Below are positions 10,199 through 19,559 of a stretch of DNA of 64,000 nt, piece after piece (within the stretch, counting starts at the first letter, position 1; each line of letters starts with the position of its first letter). The position numbers were made by a program, and so were the translations under genes. Under the pieces are notes generated by a model. The model was not told where the DNA came from and ran no database searches. It saw only the letters and a list, made by a program, of their open reading frames with translations. Origin of the DNA: Anoxybacillus ayderensis (GTDB lineage: Bacteria > Bacillota > Bacilli > Bacillales > Anoxybacillaceae); NCBI RefSeq assembly GCF_000833605.1, contig NZ_JXTG01000003.1:124001-188000 (forward strand), in the 5' to 3' direction.

Positions 10199-10231
10199 CG
10201 ATAAGAAGGTGTATCTTCATATCGCTTTTTT
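10197..10231 (+). terminator. Terminator after the HD-GYP gene
   Basis: AGCGATAAGAAG (10197-10208) pairs with CTTCATATCGCT (10215-10226) with one mismatch, followed by six T. A possible GTG start of the next gene (10209) would fall in the hairpin loop, which argues for the later TTG start at 10257. Confidence 0.8.
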
Positions 10232-10256
10232 CTTGCACGGAAAGGGGATTTTTTCG

Positions 10257-10817
10257 TTGAACTGTATACATTTATTAAAAACTACACTTTCTTGTTTTGA
10301 ACATTCTATCGCTCAGCCAACAGTCCTTATTGTTGATGGAGAAATTATTTTTTCATACGATTCATCGGAGGATATAAAATATTTTTTTTATAAAAATGAA
10401 TCTTATTTGAAACAACAGACAGCCGACATTTCACGACCAATGTTATTGCAATACGGATTAACTAATTGGATGGTTTTCCCTATAGAAACAAAAATAAAGA
10501 ATTGTGAAGCATTATTGTTTGTTTCATATCCATATCACAATGATACCCATCATTACATCACATGCTTAATTGAGACACTCGCACTTATTATTCAAAAAAA
10601 ATATAGAGACGAATTGCTCGCATTAGAAATCAAACAGTTATCAGAAAGAGAGAAACAAATCTTCTTCCTCATATTGAAAGGATACAGTAACAAAGAAATT
10701 GCGCGAGAGCTTGTTTTAAGTCAACATACAATCAAAAACCACGTGAATAACGTATTTCAAAAGCTTGACGTCAAGCGTCGTTCTCAGCTTATCGCAAAAT
10801 TTAACCATTTTTTATAA
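10257..10817 (+). CDS. LuxR/GerE-type DNA-binding regulator
   Basis: A 186-residue protein whose last 60 residues form a LuxR-type HTH: LSEREKQIFFLILKGYSNKE, then IARELVLSQHTIKNHVNNVFQKLDV. The N-terminal 120 residues show no receiver-domain aspartate pattern; the fold is unrecognised and may be a small ligand-binding domain. The TTG start at 10257 is preferred because GGAAAGGGG lies about 9 nt upstream and the alternative GTG at 10209 sits in a terminator loop. The EAL/HDOD gene follows 14 bp downstream, so the two are probably cotranscribed. It may control that gene or chemotaxis functions, but this is only contextual. Confidence 0.8.
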   Translation: MNCIHLLKTTLSCFEHSIAQPTVLIVDGEIIFSYDSSEDIKYFFYKNESYLKQQTADISRPMLLQYGLTNWMVFPIETKIKNCEALLFVSYPYHNDTHHYITCLIETLALIIQKKYRDELLALEIKQLSEREKQIFFLILKGYSNKEIARELVLSQHTIKNHVNNVFQKLDVKRRSQLIAKFNHFL

Positions 10818-10831
10818 ACTGGGGGATTCGT

Positions 10832-12052
10832 ATGGACATTTATGTTGGAAGACAACCGATCTTAAATAGAAAAGATGAAGTGATTGGATATGAACTGTTG
10901 TATCGAAGCGGGGAGCAAAACGTCTACAATGCTATCGATGGAGACCGTGCGACGATCGATGTACTAGTCAATAGTTTTATGAATATAGGTATAGAAAGAT
11001 TAACAAATGGGGCTAGATGTTTTATCAATTTTACTGAAACATTGTTAAAGCGCGGTTTACCTTTTTATTTTCCAAAACATTTGATTGTTGTTGAAATTTT
11101 AGAATCTATTCCTTACTCCGATGAGTTGCTAAACATATGCAGAAAGTTAAAAAAAGAAGGATATATGATTGCACTTGATGATTTTGTATGTTCAAATCAA
11201 TATATCCCCCTTCTCCCATATGTAGATATTATAAAAATTGATCTTTCTAATCAAACAAACGATCATGATTTCAAATATTATATTGAACAATATAACATTA
11301 AGCTGCTCGCTGAAAAAGTGGAAACGAAGGAACAACTAGAACAGGCGAAAAAAGAAGGATTTTGTTATTTCCAAGGATATTTTTTCAGTAAACCAATTGT
11401 CATTAAAGAAAAGGCATTGCCGAAAATGTCACACGCTTCACACCTCACTTTAATTCAGCAAATGAATAAAAATGAATTAGAATTCGAGGAAGTTGTTCAA
11501 ACAATTGAAAGTGATCCAACATTAACATATCGTTTACTAAAAGCTGTGAATGCTTCTTTTATTTCATATTCACCAAAAATTAAATCGATTCGTCACGCAG
11601 CTATTTTACTCGGAACAAACCAATTAAAAAGCTGGCTAACTGTGTTAGCATTACAAGAACCAAACGAACCGTTTAAAAACGAAATCATTGTAAATAGTTT
11701 AATACGTGCGAAAACGCTCGAACAGTTAGCAGATCTCATTCACTTGCGCGATGAAAAAGACGTTTTATTTTTTATGGGAATTTGTTCATCGCTTGATTTA
11801 TTGCTTCAACGCCCACTGCAAGAAATATTGCAAGAATTACATGTCGATGAAGCGATTCAACATGGTCTAAACGGACAAAAGAGTATGTATTCCATTTTGT
11901 ATCATCTTGTCATTGCACTAGAAACAAACGATACAAACAAATTGAAAGAGATAACAACTACTTTAAACATTGATTTATCAAAAGCATTTGCGATTTATCA
12001 ACAAAGTATTGAATGGGTTGTTGAATTACAAAAAGATATACAAGTAAAATAA
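10832..12052 (+). CDS. EAL and HDOD domain signalling protein, YuxH-like
   Basis: A 406-residue cytoplasmic protein. The N-terminal half is an EAL-type barrel starting MDIYVGRQPILNRKDEVIGY, with ELL in place of EAL and an ALDDF segment. The C-terminal half is an HDOD domain (LEFEEVVQTIESDPTLTYRL, KSIRHAAILLGTNQLKSWL). This matches B. subtilis YuxH in length (about 409) and order. Such proteins often bind cyclic-di-GMP or partner proteins rather than hydrolyse it; which applies here cannot be told. It starts with GGGGG 7 nt upstream and shares a bidirectional terminator with the convergent chemoreceptor. Confidence 0.88.
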   Translation: MDIYVGRQPILNRKDEVIGYELLYRSGEQNVYNAIDGDRATIDVLVNSFMNIGIERLTNGARCFINFTETLLKRGLPFYFPKHLIVVEILESIPYSDELLNICRKLKKEGYMIALDDFVCSNQYIPLLPYVDIIKIDLSNQTNDHDFKYYIEQYNIKLLAEKVETKEQLEQAKKEGFCYFQGYFFSKPIVIKEKALPKMSHASHLTLIQQMNKNELEFEEVVQTIESDPTLTYRLLKAVNASFISYSPKIKSIRHAAILLGTNQLKSWLTVLALQEPNEPFKNEIIVNSLIRAKTLEQLADLIHLRDEKDVLFFMGICSSLDLLLQRPLQEILQELHVDEAIQHGLNGQKSMYSILYHLVIALETNDTNKLKEITTTLNIDLSKAFAIYQQSIEWVVELQKDIQVK

Positions 12053-12081
12053 AAAGGCTTTTCACAAGCCTTTTTATTTTA
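12045..12081. terminator. Bidirectional terminator
   Basis: A perfect 16-bp inverted repeat (TAAAATAAAAAGGCTT and its complement) around TTCAC, with T-runs in both directions, between the convergent YuxH-like and chemoreceptor genes. Confidence 0.92.
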
Positions 12082-14038
12082 CCTTAAACTTATTCATCAT
12101 CTCTGTCAGTTCATCAGCTAACTGTTCAACTTGCTTTGCTTGTTCAAAAACTTGTTGAGCTGCTGCTGCTTGCTGTTCAGTTGCCGCGCTCACTTCTTCA
12201 ATGCTAGCCGATGCTTCCTCTGTTACTGCTGCGACATCTTGCATATGCTCTGCAATTGTTTTCGTATCACTTTGCACAGTATGAATGCGAGAGATCACTT
12301 GATCACTTCGTTCGCTTGCGCTCGTCAAGTTGTGTGCAATATGTTGGAACGCTTGTTTCGCTTCACTCACTCGTTCAAAAGCAAGATTCGCCACTTTACT
12401 GCCTTCTGTCACAATCACGATCGCTTGTTCTGTATCGCTATATGTTTGCTGGATCATTTGCGCAATTTTATCTGTTGCTTTTTCTGTTTCTTCTGCTAGT
12501 TTTCTCACTTCTCCCGCTACAACAGCAAAACCTCTCCCTGCTTCTCCCGCTCTTGCTGCCTCAATCGAAGCATTCAATGCTAATAAATTCGTTTGCGATG
12601 TAATATGACTAATCACATTAACAATTTCTCTCACTTCTTTTGAACGTTCACCTAATCGTTTCATCGCCTCAACTGCATCTCTTGAATGTTTAGTTGCCGA
12701 CATCATCGCTTCGCTCATCGTATGAAGAATCGTTTCTCCTTGTATCGACACTTGCTTTGCTTCTGCCATCGCTTTTTCCATCTTCTCAGCTTCTTCAATT
12801 AATCGCTGTAATTCGTTCATCATGCGATTGACTCGTTCTGTTACATCTTGAACAGAATGTGCGATTGCTGTGGAACCGTGAGCCATTTCGCTCATCGTCA
12901 CTGCCACTTGGTTTGTTGTTTGCTTCGTTTCGTCACTTGCCACAACAAACGTTTGAGCATATTGACGAAGCTGCTCAGCTGAATCGTGCAACTGTTGTAG
13001 CATATGGCGCATATGATGAACCATTTGTTGAAAATATTGTCCGAGCTGTCCTACTTCATCTTCGCTTCGATGGTCGATCGTTACCGTTAAGTCACCGCTC
13101 GCTACTTCTTTCGTTAATTGGCTTAATTTTTGCAACGGACGGACAAGTCGTGAAGCAAATAAAACGATTATAACAACCGCAAATAACACAACAACTCCCG
13201 CCGTAACAAACGATAAAATCGCTAAATAATATAACTTTTCTGTCGCTTCATCGACAGGCACAGTAAGCACAAGCCCCCATCCTGTCGACTCAATCGGTGC
13301 ATAGAAGGCGTATTTTTTTATCCCTTCAAATTCATATATCCCCATTCCTTTTTTGCCATCTAACGCCCGTCTTAACAATGAAACGAGCTGATCATTTTTT
13401 TCCTTCAATAAGTTTTTCTCTAATACGTATTCTTTTTTCGGATGCGCAATGAGCACTCCGTCTTGCTGAATTAAATACCCATATCCCGTTTTCCCAACAT
13501 CCACGTGAATGACTAAGTTTGTTATTTCTTCTGTTTTTACTGTCCCTAATAGTACGCCAATAATTTCTCCTTTTTCACGAATAGGAGAAGCAATGACAAT
13601 GACTTTTTCCCCAGTCGCACGTGAAACGATCACATCAGAAATGGACGTTTTCCCTTTTAAAGCCTCTTGAAAGTATAGGCGATCACCAATGGATAATTCT
13701 TTTCCATTCGCGTACGCTTTTCCATTCCGATCAGCAACGGCAATCAGCTCAAATGTTGACCACGTTTTTTGGATATGAGCAAGTCTTGTCTCATTTTTTT
13801 GTAGCTCAACAACATCCCATCCACCTTCACTGCTCAATCCTTCAATTAATTTTTTATGATCGGTAATCCACTGATTGACCGCTGTTTGCAGTCGTCCAAG
13901 CTCTACTTGAGCCGTCTGTTCAAATTGATCCTCTAAAAACTGCTTTGCTTTTTGATGGTTCAAATATGCCACTAAAAATAAAGAAATAATGACAAGAGGC
14001 ATAATGACTAACAGTAGCTTCCCCCTAATACTTTTCAT
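12074..14038 (-). CDS. Methyl-accepting chemotaxis protein with Cache sensor
   Basis: A 654-residue chemoreceptor. It has a membrane helix near the N-terminus ([19 protein letters not shown]), then a Cache-type extracellular domain ([44 protein letters not shown]), a second membrane helix, HAMP and a signalling domain. The conserved tip is [20 protein letters not shown]. The start at 14038 (MKSIRGK) has GGGGGAAG upstream; an in-frame TTG at 14191 would add an unrelated 51-residue extension. It is divergent from the PAS-GGDEF-EAL gene. The ligand is unknown; the sensor is unrelated in detail to that of the first receptor. Confidence 0.92.
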   Translation of the reverse strand: MKSIRGKLLLVIMPLVIISLFLVAYLNHQKAKQFLEDQFEQTAQVELGRLQTAVNQWITDHKKLIEGLSSEGGWDVVELQKNETRLAHIQKTWSTFELIAVADRNGKAYANGKELSIGDRLYFQEALKGKTSISDVIVSRATGEKVIVIASPIREKGEIIGVLLGTVKTEEITNLVIHVDVGKTGYGYLIQQDGVLIAHPKKEYVLEKNLLKEKNDQLVSLLRRALDGKKGMGIYEFEGIKKYAFYAPIESTGWGLVLTVPVDEATEKLYYLAILSFVTAGVVVLFAVVIIVLFASRLVRPLQKLSQLTKEVASGDLTVTIDHRSEDEVGQLGQYFQQMVHHMRHMLQQLHDSAEQLRQYAQTFVVASDETKQTTNQVAVTMSEMAHGSTAIAHSVQDVTERVNRMMNELQRLIEEAEKMEKAMAEAKQVSIQGETILHTMSEAMMSATKHSRDAVEAMKRLGERSKEVREIVNVISHITSQTNLLALNASIEAARAGEAGRGFAVVAGEVRKLAEETEKATDKIAQMIQQTYSDTEQAIVIVTEGSKVANLAFERVSEAKQAFQHIAHNLTSASERSDQVISRIHTVQSDTKTIAEHMQDVAAVTEEASASIEEVSAATEQQAAAAQQVFEQAKQVEQLADELTEMMNKFKVK

Positions 14039-14166
14039 AATCTTCCCCCTAACAAACAAATGTTTTATATATGTATTATCATAAATAAAATAAGTATGTA
14101 ATAAAAGTAGGTAATTTTGACGATTATGATACATTTTAAATAAAATATTTATCTCTATTTTATATA

Positions 14167-14195
14167 TTGAAAAATCAACATCTTTCGACAATAAT
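14167..14195 (+). promoter_or_regulatory. Candidate sigma-A promoter of the PAS-GGDEF-EAL gene
   Basis: TTGAAA at 14167-14172, a 17-nt spacer, then AATAAT at 14190-14195, about 38 nt before the GTG start. The -10 is a moderate match only. Confidence 0.35.
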
Positions 14196-14232
14196 AGACA
14201 TATACTCTAATGTAAAAGGAGGGACGAAAGAG

Positions 14233-16155
14233 GTGGAAGAAAAAATACGCTTGCCACACGCTCTTTTCTCAAGTGAACAATTGCTATTTCATATGATGGA
14301 TCAATTGTTCGATATCGTTTTTTTAATGAAAGTCGAAAAAGGACCGCGGTTTCGTTACGTGCGCGTTAGTCCGACAGCCCTCCATTTAGCGAATTTACGC
14401 GAAGAAGATATAGGAAAATATATTGAAGATGTGTATGATGAACATGTCGCAAATCATTTAAACTTTCAATATATAAGAGCATGCAAAACAAAGTCGCTCG
14501 TCACTTTTCGCGATCGAATGAACGTAAAAGATGACATCCGTTTTGCGGAATCTACGTTAATTCCTCTTTTGAACGAAAAAAACGAAGTATCATATATCGT
14601 CGCATGTACGCGTGAAATTACCGATATGCTAAAAAAAGAAGAACAGCTAGAAGAAGCACAACAACTAATTGACTCTTTATTTACCCACTCGCAAGAAGCT
14701 TTTATTTTATTTGATTTATTCGGGCATATTATTCGCGTCAACGAAAAAACAGAACGTTTATTTGGACTGCAACAAAAAGACATTGTCGGGAAAACACTTT
14801 TCGACATTATTCCTGTATATAAAGAAAATATCAATCAAACGTTACAACGATTAAGCGAAGGAAAACCGTTACATGCCATTCGCCTAACGATGAAAACGAA
14901 AAACGGTGAGATGATATACGTTTCTGTAAACGCATCTCCTTTATTTAACAAAGACGGAAACATTATCGCAGGCTTTGCTAGCCTTTTAAATATTACGGAT
15001 CTCATCCAAACGCAAAAACAATTAAAGCAAAGCGAAAAATTACATCGTCATGTCGTGGAAACATTTCCTAAGGCGATCATCATTTGTACCGATCAACAAA
15101 TCACGTATGCGAATACAGTCGCTCTCCATATGTTCAAAGCATCAACGATCGAAGACGTCCGAAACAAGCCAGTCCAACAATGGATTCATACCGTCCCAGA
15201 GCCAACCATCACAACAATCGACGGCGAAACAATCCCTGTACAAATCGACATCCTCCCGTTCCCGTACGAAACAAACAGGACTGAACTGATGATCATTAAA
15301 CCGAGCGAACCGATCGTTGTACATGAAAATAAAAACGTATATATAAGTCGGACAGAATTTATGGAAAGGCTAACCGATCTTCTTCTTGCGCACGAAGGTG
15401 TCGCTATTCTTTTAGTTGATGTACATCAATTTAAATTTATCAATAGCTTTCTCGGCTATGAAAACGGCGACGAAATATTAAGACAAATAAGCATGCGCCT
15501 TCATAACACGATACATCCAAAAGCGATTTGGACGCGGATGAATGGCGATCAATTCGCAATTGCTCTTTCGTACGAAAGCCAGGAAGAAGTAAAGCAGTTC
15601 GCCAACGTGATAAAAGAGGTGCTCATCGAGCCATATCCGATCGCTCAACAACAAATTCGCATCGGCATTCATATTGGAATAAGCTACGCATACGATGCAA
15701 AGTTATGTGCGGAAACGCTACTTAACAATGCCGAAAAAGCGTTATATTTTGCGAAATTGGAAGGAACAAGCGGGATTAAACCATACAAAGCGCATATGTC
15801 GGACGCTTTTACCCGCAAGATTCAGCTTGAAAACGCCCTTTCGTCAGCAGTGAAAAACGGAGAACTTTTTTTGCTTTATCAGCCAAAAATCAATTTCTAC
15901 GCACGTTCGTTTAGTGTCGAAGCGCTCGTTCGTTGGAAACATCCTCAGTTTGGCTTTGTGAGCCCCGCCGAATTTATTCCAATGGCGGAAGAAACGAACG
16001 TCATTCACGACATCGGAAAATGGGTGTTGCGTCAAGCGTGTCGCGATCTTTCGCTTTTGCGCCAACATACGACGGACTGTATGAAAATCGCTGTCAACTT
16101 ATCTGCCAAACAATTGCTAGACGAACAACTATATACATCCAAATTGACATTTTAA
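14233..16155 (+). pseudogene. PAS-PAS-GGDEF-EAL protein, 5' part, interrupted by an IS630-type element
   Basis: This is the N-terminal 633 residues of the host protein followed by a 7-residue tail read from the inserted element. PAS-type modules occupy roughly residues 20-140, 150-260 and 275-360 (the last degenerate). A GGDEF domain follows, with its signature altered to NGDQF at 437-441, so cyclase activity is doubtful. An EAL domain then begins with EALVRW at 563-568. The reading frame runs into the element inside the EAL barrel just after NLSAKQLLDEQLY and stops at 16153. The start is the GTG at 14233, with AAAGGAGGG upstream. The rest of the EAL domain is at 17314-17793. Removing 1,185 bp restores one continuous frame (L-Y-I-F-E-D). 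Confidence 0.85.
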
Positions 16156-16163
16156 CCTCTGGT

Positions 16164-16667
16164 TCATGCAGCACACCCGATGCGGCGTAACACCTCATCT
16201 GGGTGCTGTAAGACATGTTGTTCAAACCGAGTAATCGACTGGGCGATGTCCTTTTGATCTTTATGCAGGACGTTGGCGATGACTTCGTCTTTCAGCCACT
16301 TCCACAACCGTTCAATCGGATTCAAATGAGGCGAATACGGTGGGAGAAAAATAAAATGAAACGCACCGCCTTCTTCGCTTTGAAGGAAAGCTTGCACCAT
16401 GTTGGCATGATGAATACGCGCATTGTCCAACACAAGCACGATGAATCGATCGGAATATTTCTCTTTCAACAGGCGCAAGAAGTCGAGGAACGTTTCGGCA
16501 TTGGCGGATGATGCGCGATGAAACACGACATCGCCTTGTTGCACGTCGACGGCACCAAAAATGGACACGTGGGCGTGGTGACCGTAGCTTGGCACTTGTT
16601 TTTGATTCCCTACTTCTGCCCATGTCGTACGAAGCGCTTGATATGCGCGAACATGCGTCTCATCCAC
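16164..16667 (-). CDS. IS630-type transposase, catalytic DDE part (second frame)
   Basis: This 167-residue frame starts at a GTG inside HVDETHVRAY and contains the DDE superfamily endonuclease motifs. They are the first Asp in VDETH, the second Asp in VLVLDNARIHH, and the Glu in LPPYSPHLNPIERLWKWLKD. It lies in the -1 frame relative to the upstream HTH frame, and its coding potential continues upstream of the GTG to the A-run (KLITEEIVLLHVDETH). It is therefore most likely the C-terminal part of one frameshifted transposase rather than a separate gene. No catalytic residue appears to be missing. Confidence 0.85.
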   Translation of the reverse strand: MDETHVRAYQALRTTWAEVGNQKQVPSYGHHAHVSIFGAVDVQQGDVVFHRASSANAETFLDFLRLLKEKYSDRFIVLVLDNARIHHANMVQAFLQSEEGGAFHFIFLPPYSPHLNPIERLWKWLKDEVIANVLHKDQKDIAQSITRFEQHVLQHPDEVLRRIGCAA

Positions 16668-16693
16668 ATGAAGAAGAACGATTTCTTCCGTGA

Positions 16694-17224
16694 TTAGTTT
16701 TTTTTTATAAACTCGAGTTCTTTTTCAAAGGCTGCTTGAAGCACTGGATCACCTTTGACGAGCTTATAGGTCGGGCGTGTCCATGACAAGCGAAGACGAT
16801 GCAATAACTTCCGAATACCTTCCCGTGACATCGAAACACCATATGTCTGTTGAATGTAAGATTGTAATATACGTGTGTTCCATGACGAAGAAATGCCCCA
16901 TCCGACATCCACAGGGGTGGTGGTTAACACGAGTTGTCTAATTTCTTGTTGTTGTTCTTCTGTAAGAAATGGCACACGACCAGGTGGCAAGCGACGATCG
17001 AGTAAATGATCGAGCCCACCTTCATTAAACCGTTCGACGTAGAGGGAAACCGATTGGCGGCATAGATTAACCATTTTTGCGACATCTTTTCCAAGAAACC
17101 CTTCCATGACTAGGCGAACGGCAGTCACTCGAACACGAAGCGAAGCATCTTTGATTTTCCGTTCTTGTTTCCGAAGTTTTCGAGGTGTCCAACCGTGATC
17201 ATTTGTGATTTTCAGACGTTTCAT
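16694..17224 (-). CDS. IS630-type transposase, DNA-binding part (first frame)
   Basis: A 176-residue frame with two HTH segments: RVTAVRLVMEGFLGKDVAKM, then VNLCRQSVSLYVERFNEGGLDHL, and a winged-helix part (VDVGWGISSSWNTRILQSYI, GVSMSREGIRKLLHRLRLSW). This is the usual N-terminal half of IS630 transposases. The ATG at 17224 has AAAGGAG about 10 nt upstream. The frame ends in ELEFIKKN at an A9 run immediately before its stop, where a -1 shift joins the catalytic half. Confidence 0.88.
   Translation of the reverse strand: MKRLKITNDHGWTPRKLRKQERKIKDASLRVRVTAVRLVMEGFLGKDVAKMVNLCRQSVSLYVERFNEGGLDHLLDRRLPPGRVPFLTEEQQQEIRQLVLTTTPVDVGWGISSSWNTRILQSYIQQTYGVSMSREGIRKLLHRLRLSWTRPTYKLVKGDPVLQAAFEKELEFIKKN
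16697..16706 (-). other. Slippery A-run for -1 frameshift joining the two transposase frames
   Basis: On the minus strand ATA-AAA-AAA-AAC-TAA reads into the stop of the first frame. Slipping back one base on the nine A residues gives AAA-CTA-ATC and continues into the catalytic frame. This is a known expression mode for several IS families; here it could also act by transcriptional slippage. Confidence 0.7.
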
Positions 17225-17313
17225 ATCATTTCCGCTCCTTTTGTATAGAAATATTTAGGAGCAGTATAGCCAAGAAAAAAGGTGTTCATACAGAAGTCAT
17301 CATCTTAAAGTGC

Positions 17314-17793
17314 ATGTATATATTTGAAGATATTCAACATATTTTACAAGAAGAAGGTTGCGACGCCTCTTGTTTTATATTTGAAATTACCGAAACAACA
17401 ATGATTAAAAATCCCGAACATGTCGTAAAAACGTTAGAACGTTTAAAACAGCTCGGCTTTTCGATTGCCGTAGACGACTTTGGCGTCAGCTACTCGTCGC
17501 TTGAATATTTAAATCGCTTCCCGATCGATGAAGTGAAAATCGATCGCTCGTTTATTCAAAACATAATAAACAATGAAAAAAGCAAAGAAATTGTGAGCGC
17601 CATTATTTCGCTTGCGCACAAATTACGGCTAACAGTGACTGCCGAAGGAGTCGAAACAGAACAACAAGCGCAGTTTTTAATTGAAAAACAGTGCGAACAA
17701 TTACAAGGGTTTTATTTTAGCCGCCCGGTCTCGCTTGAACAGCTCCCAAGCACGATCGCATCATTACAAAACATGATAAAATCCCCGATGTAA
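17314..17793 (+). pseudogene. EAL domain, 3' part of the interrupted PAS-GGDEF-EAL gene
   Basis: An open frame of 159 codons that carries the second half of an EAL barrel: FIFEITETTMIKNPEHV, GFSIAVDDFGVSYSSLEYL, DEVKIDRSFI, TVTAEGVETEQQAQFL and LQGFYFSRPV. The first codons (ATG-TAT) come from the end of the inserted element and host sequence starts at about 17319. No ribosome binding site precedes the ATG, so separate translation is unlikely. The key EAL residues are split between the two fragments. It ends at a strong terminator shared with the convergent ABC operon. Confidence 0.85.
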
Positions 17794-17808
17794 CTCGGGG
17801 ATTTTTTT
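17779..17808. terminator. Bidirectional terminator
   Basis: ATCCCCGA-TGTAAC-TCGGGGAT followed by seven T on the plus strand and preceded by A residues, between the EAL fragment and the convergent ABC transporter operon. Confidence 0.9.
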
Positions 17809-18601
17809 ATACAAGCACAGCGCGATCGCTGGCAAATTGGCTGCCACGAATACGTTGAAACTCTTGAAGAAGAGAGGCAACAGTTAACTTTTTCTTCTCT
17901 TCTCCACTTGCTTCGAAAATAATTTGCCCACCGTCCATCATAATGAGACGATTACCTAATTGAACAGCTTGCTCCATATTGTGCGTCACCATTAACGTCG
18001 TCAAGCGATTCGTTTCAACAATTTGTTTCGTTAAATCTGTAATTAACTTCGCGCGCGCAGGGTCTAACGCCGCGGTATGTTCATCGAGAAGGAGCACATG
18101 CGGCTTCGTAAACGTCGCCATTAAAAGCGACAACGCTTGCCGCTCCCCGCCAGATAACAAGCCGACTTTCGCATGGAGACGGTTTTCTAATCCGAGCTGA
18201 AGCGTGGCGAGCGTTTCTTTAAAAAATTCGCGCCGCTTTTTCGTTACGCCGAAACGAAGCGTTCGCTTGACTGTTCGGTTATAAGCGATCGCTAAATTTT
18301 CTTCAATCGTCATATTTGGTGCTGTCCCTGCCATCGGATCTTGAAAGACGCGACCGATATAACGCGCTCGATCGTGTTCACTCATCGTCGTCACATCTTT
18401 CCCGTCAATCACCACTTCTCCTGTATCTGGAGCCAGTCTCCCTGAAATAATGTTCATTAACGTCGATTTTCCCGCTCCGTTGCTGCCGATAATCGTTACA
18501 AAATCGCCCGGCTGAAGCGAAAGTTCGATATGTTTTAACGCCACTTTTTCATCGAGCGTTCCTTCGTTAAACACTTTCGTAATCTGCTTGAGTTGAAGCA
18601 A
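17807..18601 (-). CDS. ABC transporter ATP-binding protein of an amino-acid-type importer
   Basis: About 264 residues with Walker A GSNGAGKST, signature LLSGGERQALSLL, Walker B VLLLDEHTAALD and the H-loop in MVTHN. The permease and PF04392-type binding protein upstream indicate the importer class described for tryptophan/tyrosine uptake in streptococci (TrpXYZ) and related systems. The start is uncertain. TTG at 18601 gives MLQLKQITKVF, the usual N-terminus of the family, with GAGGTG upstream. GTG codons at 18610 and 18643 would overlap the permease gene further. It is the last gene of the operon. Confidence 0.88.
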   Translation of the reverse strand: MLQLKQITKVFNEGTLDEKVALKHIELSLQPGDFVTIIGSNGAGKSTLMNIISGRLAPDTGEVVIDGKDVTTMSEHDRARYIGRVFQDPMAGTAPNMTIEENLAIAYNRTVKRTLRFGVTKKRREFFKETLATLQLGLENRLHAKVGLLSGGERQALSLLMATFTKPHVLLLDEHTAALDPARAKLITDLTKQIVETNRLTTLMVTHNMEQAVQLGNRLIMMDGGQIIFEASGEEKKKLTVASLLQEFQRIRGSQFASDRAVLV

Positions 18602-19541
18602 CGGCTGCACCTCGCTTTCTCGCTTTCCGCTGTTTTTCGGCACGCGCCGCTACCATTTGCGGAACGACGAGCGCTAAAATGACAATCATCGCTGTAATGA
18701 GCTTCACATCGCCCGTCTCTAAAAATTGGACGCGCAACGCAAGCGTAATGACGATGCGATATACAATGGCTCCGAAAATCACCGCAAGCGTCGCCCGCAC
18801 AATCGTTTTCGCCCCAAATAACGCTTCACCGATAATGACCGACGCTAAACCGATGACGATCATGCCGATCCCCATGCCGATATCGCTAAAGCCGCTATAT
18901 TGCGCAATAAGCGCACCTGAAAACGCGACGAGTGCGTTTGACAAGCCGAGACCAATCATCGTTAAACGGTCCGTGTTGCCTGAAAAACTAGCAATCATTT
19001 TTTTATTATCCCCGACGGCACGAAGCGCCAAGCCGACTTCCGTTTTTAAAAATACGTCAATGACTACTTTCACTACAGCGACTAAAAACATCCCAAAAAC
19101 GATAATCGCCCACGTTTTCGGAACGAAAGGAAATATCGTTGCCAACGCTTGATCGAAACGTTGAAACGCTTTTGTGATGATCGTCATGACCGTTTCTTGT
19201 TGTAAAAGCGGGACGTTCGGTTTATCCATAATGCGCAAGTTAATCGAATATAAAGCGATCATCATTAAAATCCCTGATAATAACGGATTAATTTTCCCCT
19301 TCGTATGCAAAAGGCCTGTCGCACATCCTGCGAAAAAGCCAGCACCAAGCGCCGCAAGCGAAGCAATAAACGGATTGACGCCACCGACGATGAGAACGGA
19401 AGCGACTGCCGCTCCCGTCACAAAACTTCCGTCCACCGTCAAATCAGGAAAATCTAAAACGCGAAACGATATATACACCCCAAGCGCCATAAGCGCATAT
19501 AACAATCCTGCTTCAACTGAGCTAAACAATGCTGTAATCAT
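18567..19541 (-). CDS. ABC transporter permease of the same importer
   Basis: A 324-residue membrane protein with about eight to nine hydrophobic segments, beginning GLLYALMALGVYISFRVLDFPDLTVDGSF. This is the hallmark of permeases paired with PF04392 binding proteins and distantly related to LivH/LivM. It overlaps the ATPase start and follows the binding-protein gene by 18 bp. The C-terminus is basic and cytoplasmic (RAEKQRKARKRG). Confidence 0.88.
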   Translation of the reverse strand: MITALFSSVEAGLLYALMALGVYISFRVLDFPDLTVDGSFVTGAAVASVLIVGGVNPFIASLAALGAGFFAGCATGLLHTKGKINPLLSGILMMIALYSINLRIMDKPNVPLLQQETVMTIITKAFQRFDQALATIFPFVPKTWAIIVFGMFLVAVVKVVIDVFLKTEVGLALRAVGDNKKMIASFSGNTDRLTMIGLGLSNALVAFSGALIAQYSGFSDIGMGIGMIVIGLASVIIGEALFGAKTIVRATLAVIFGAIVYRIVITLALRVQFLETGDVKLITAMIVILALVVPQMVAARAEKQRKARKRGAAVASTQADYESV

Positions 19542-19559
19542 ACGGATCCATCCTTTGTT

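Larger units (their letters stand above)
16134..17318. mobile_element. IS630-family insertion sequence, about 1.18 kb
   Basis: The element carries two minus-strand transposase frames. Its ends are imperfect inverted repeats: CATCCAAATTGACATTTTAA at the left (from 16136) against CATGCACTTTAAGATGATGA read inwards from 17316. They match at 17 of 26 positions, both reaching TTCTG or CTCTG. Both junctions are TATATA (16130-16135 and 17317-17322), as expected for insertion at TA. Because the junctions are TA repeats the exact edges are ambiguous by 2-4 bp; the core is 16136-17316. It sits in the EAL domain of the PAS-GGDEF-EAL gene. Confidence 0.85.
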
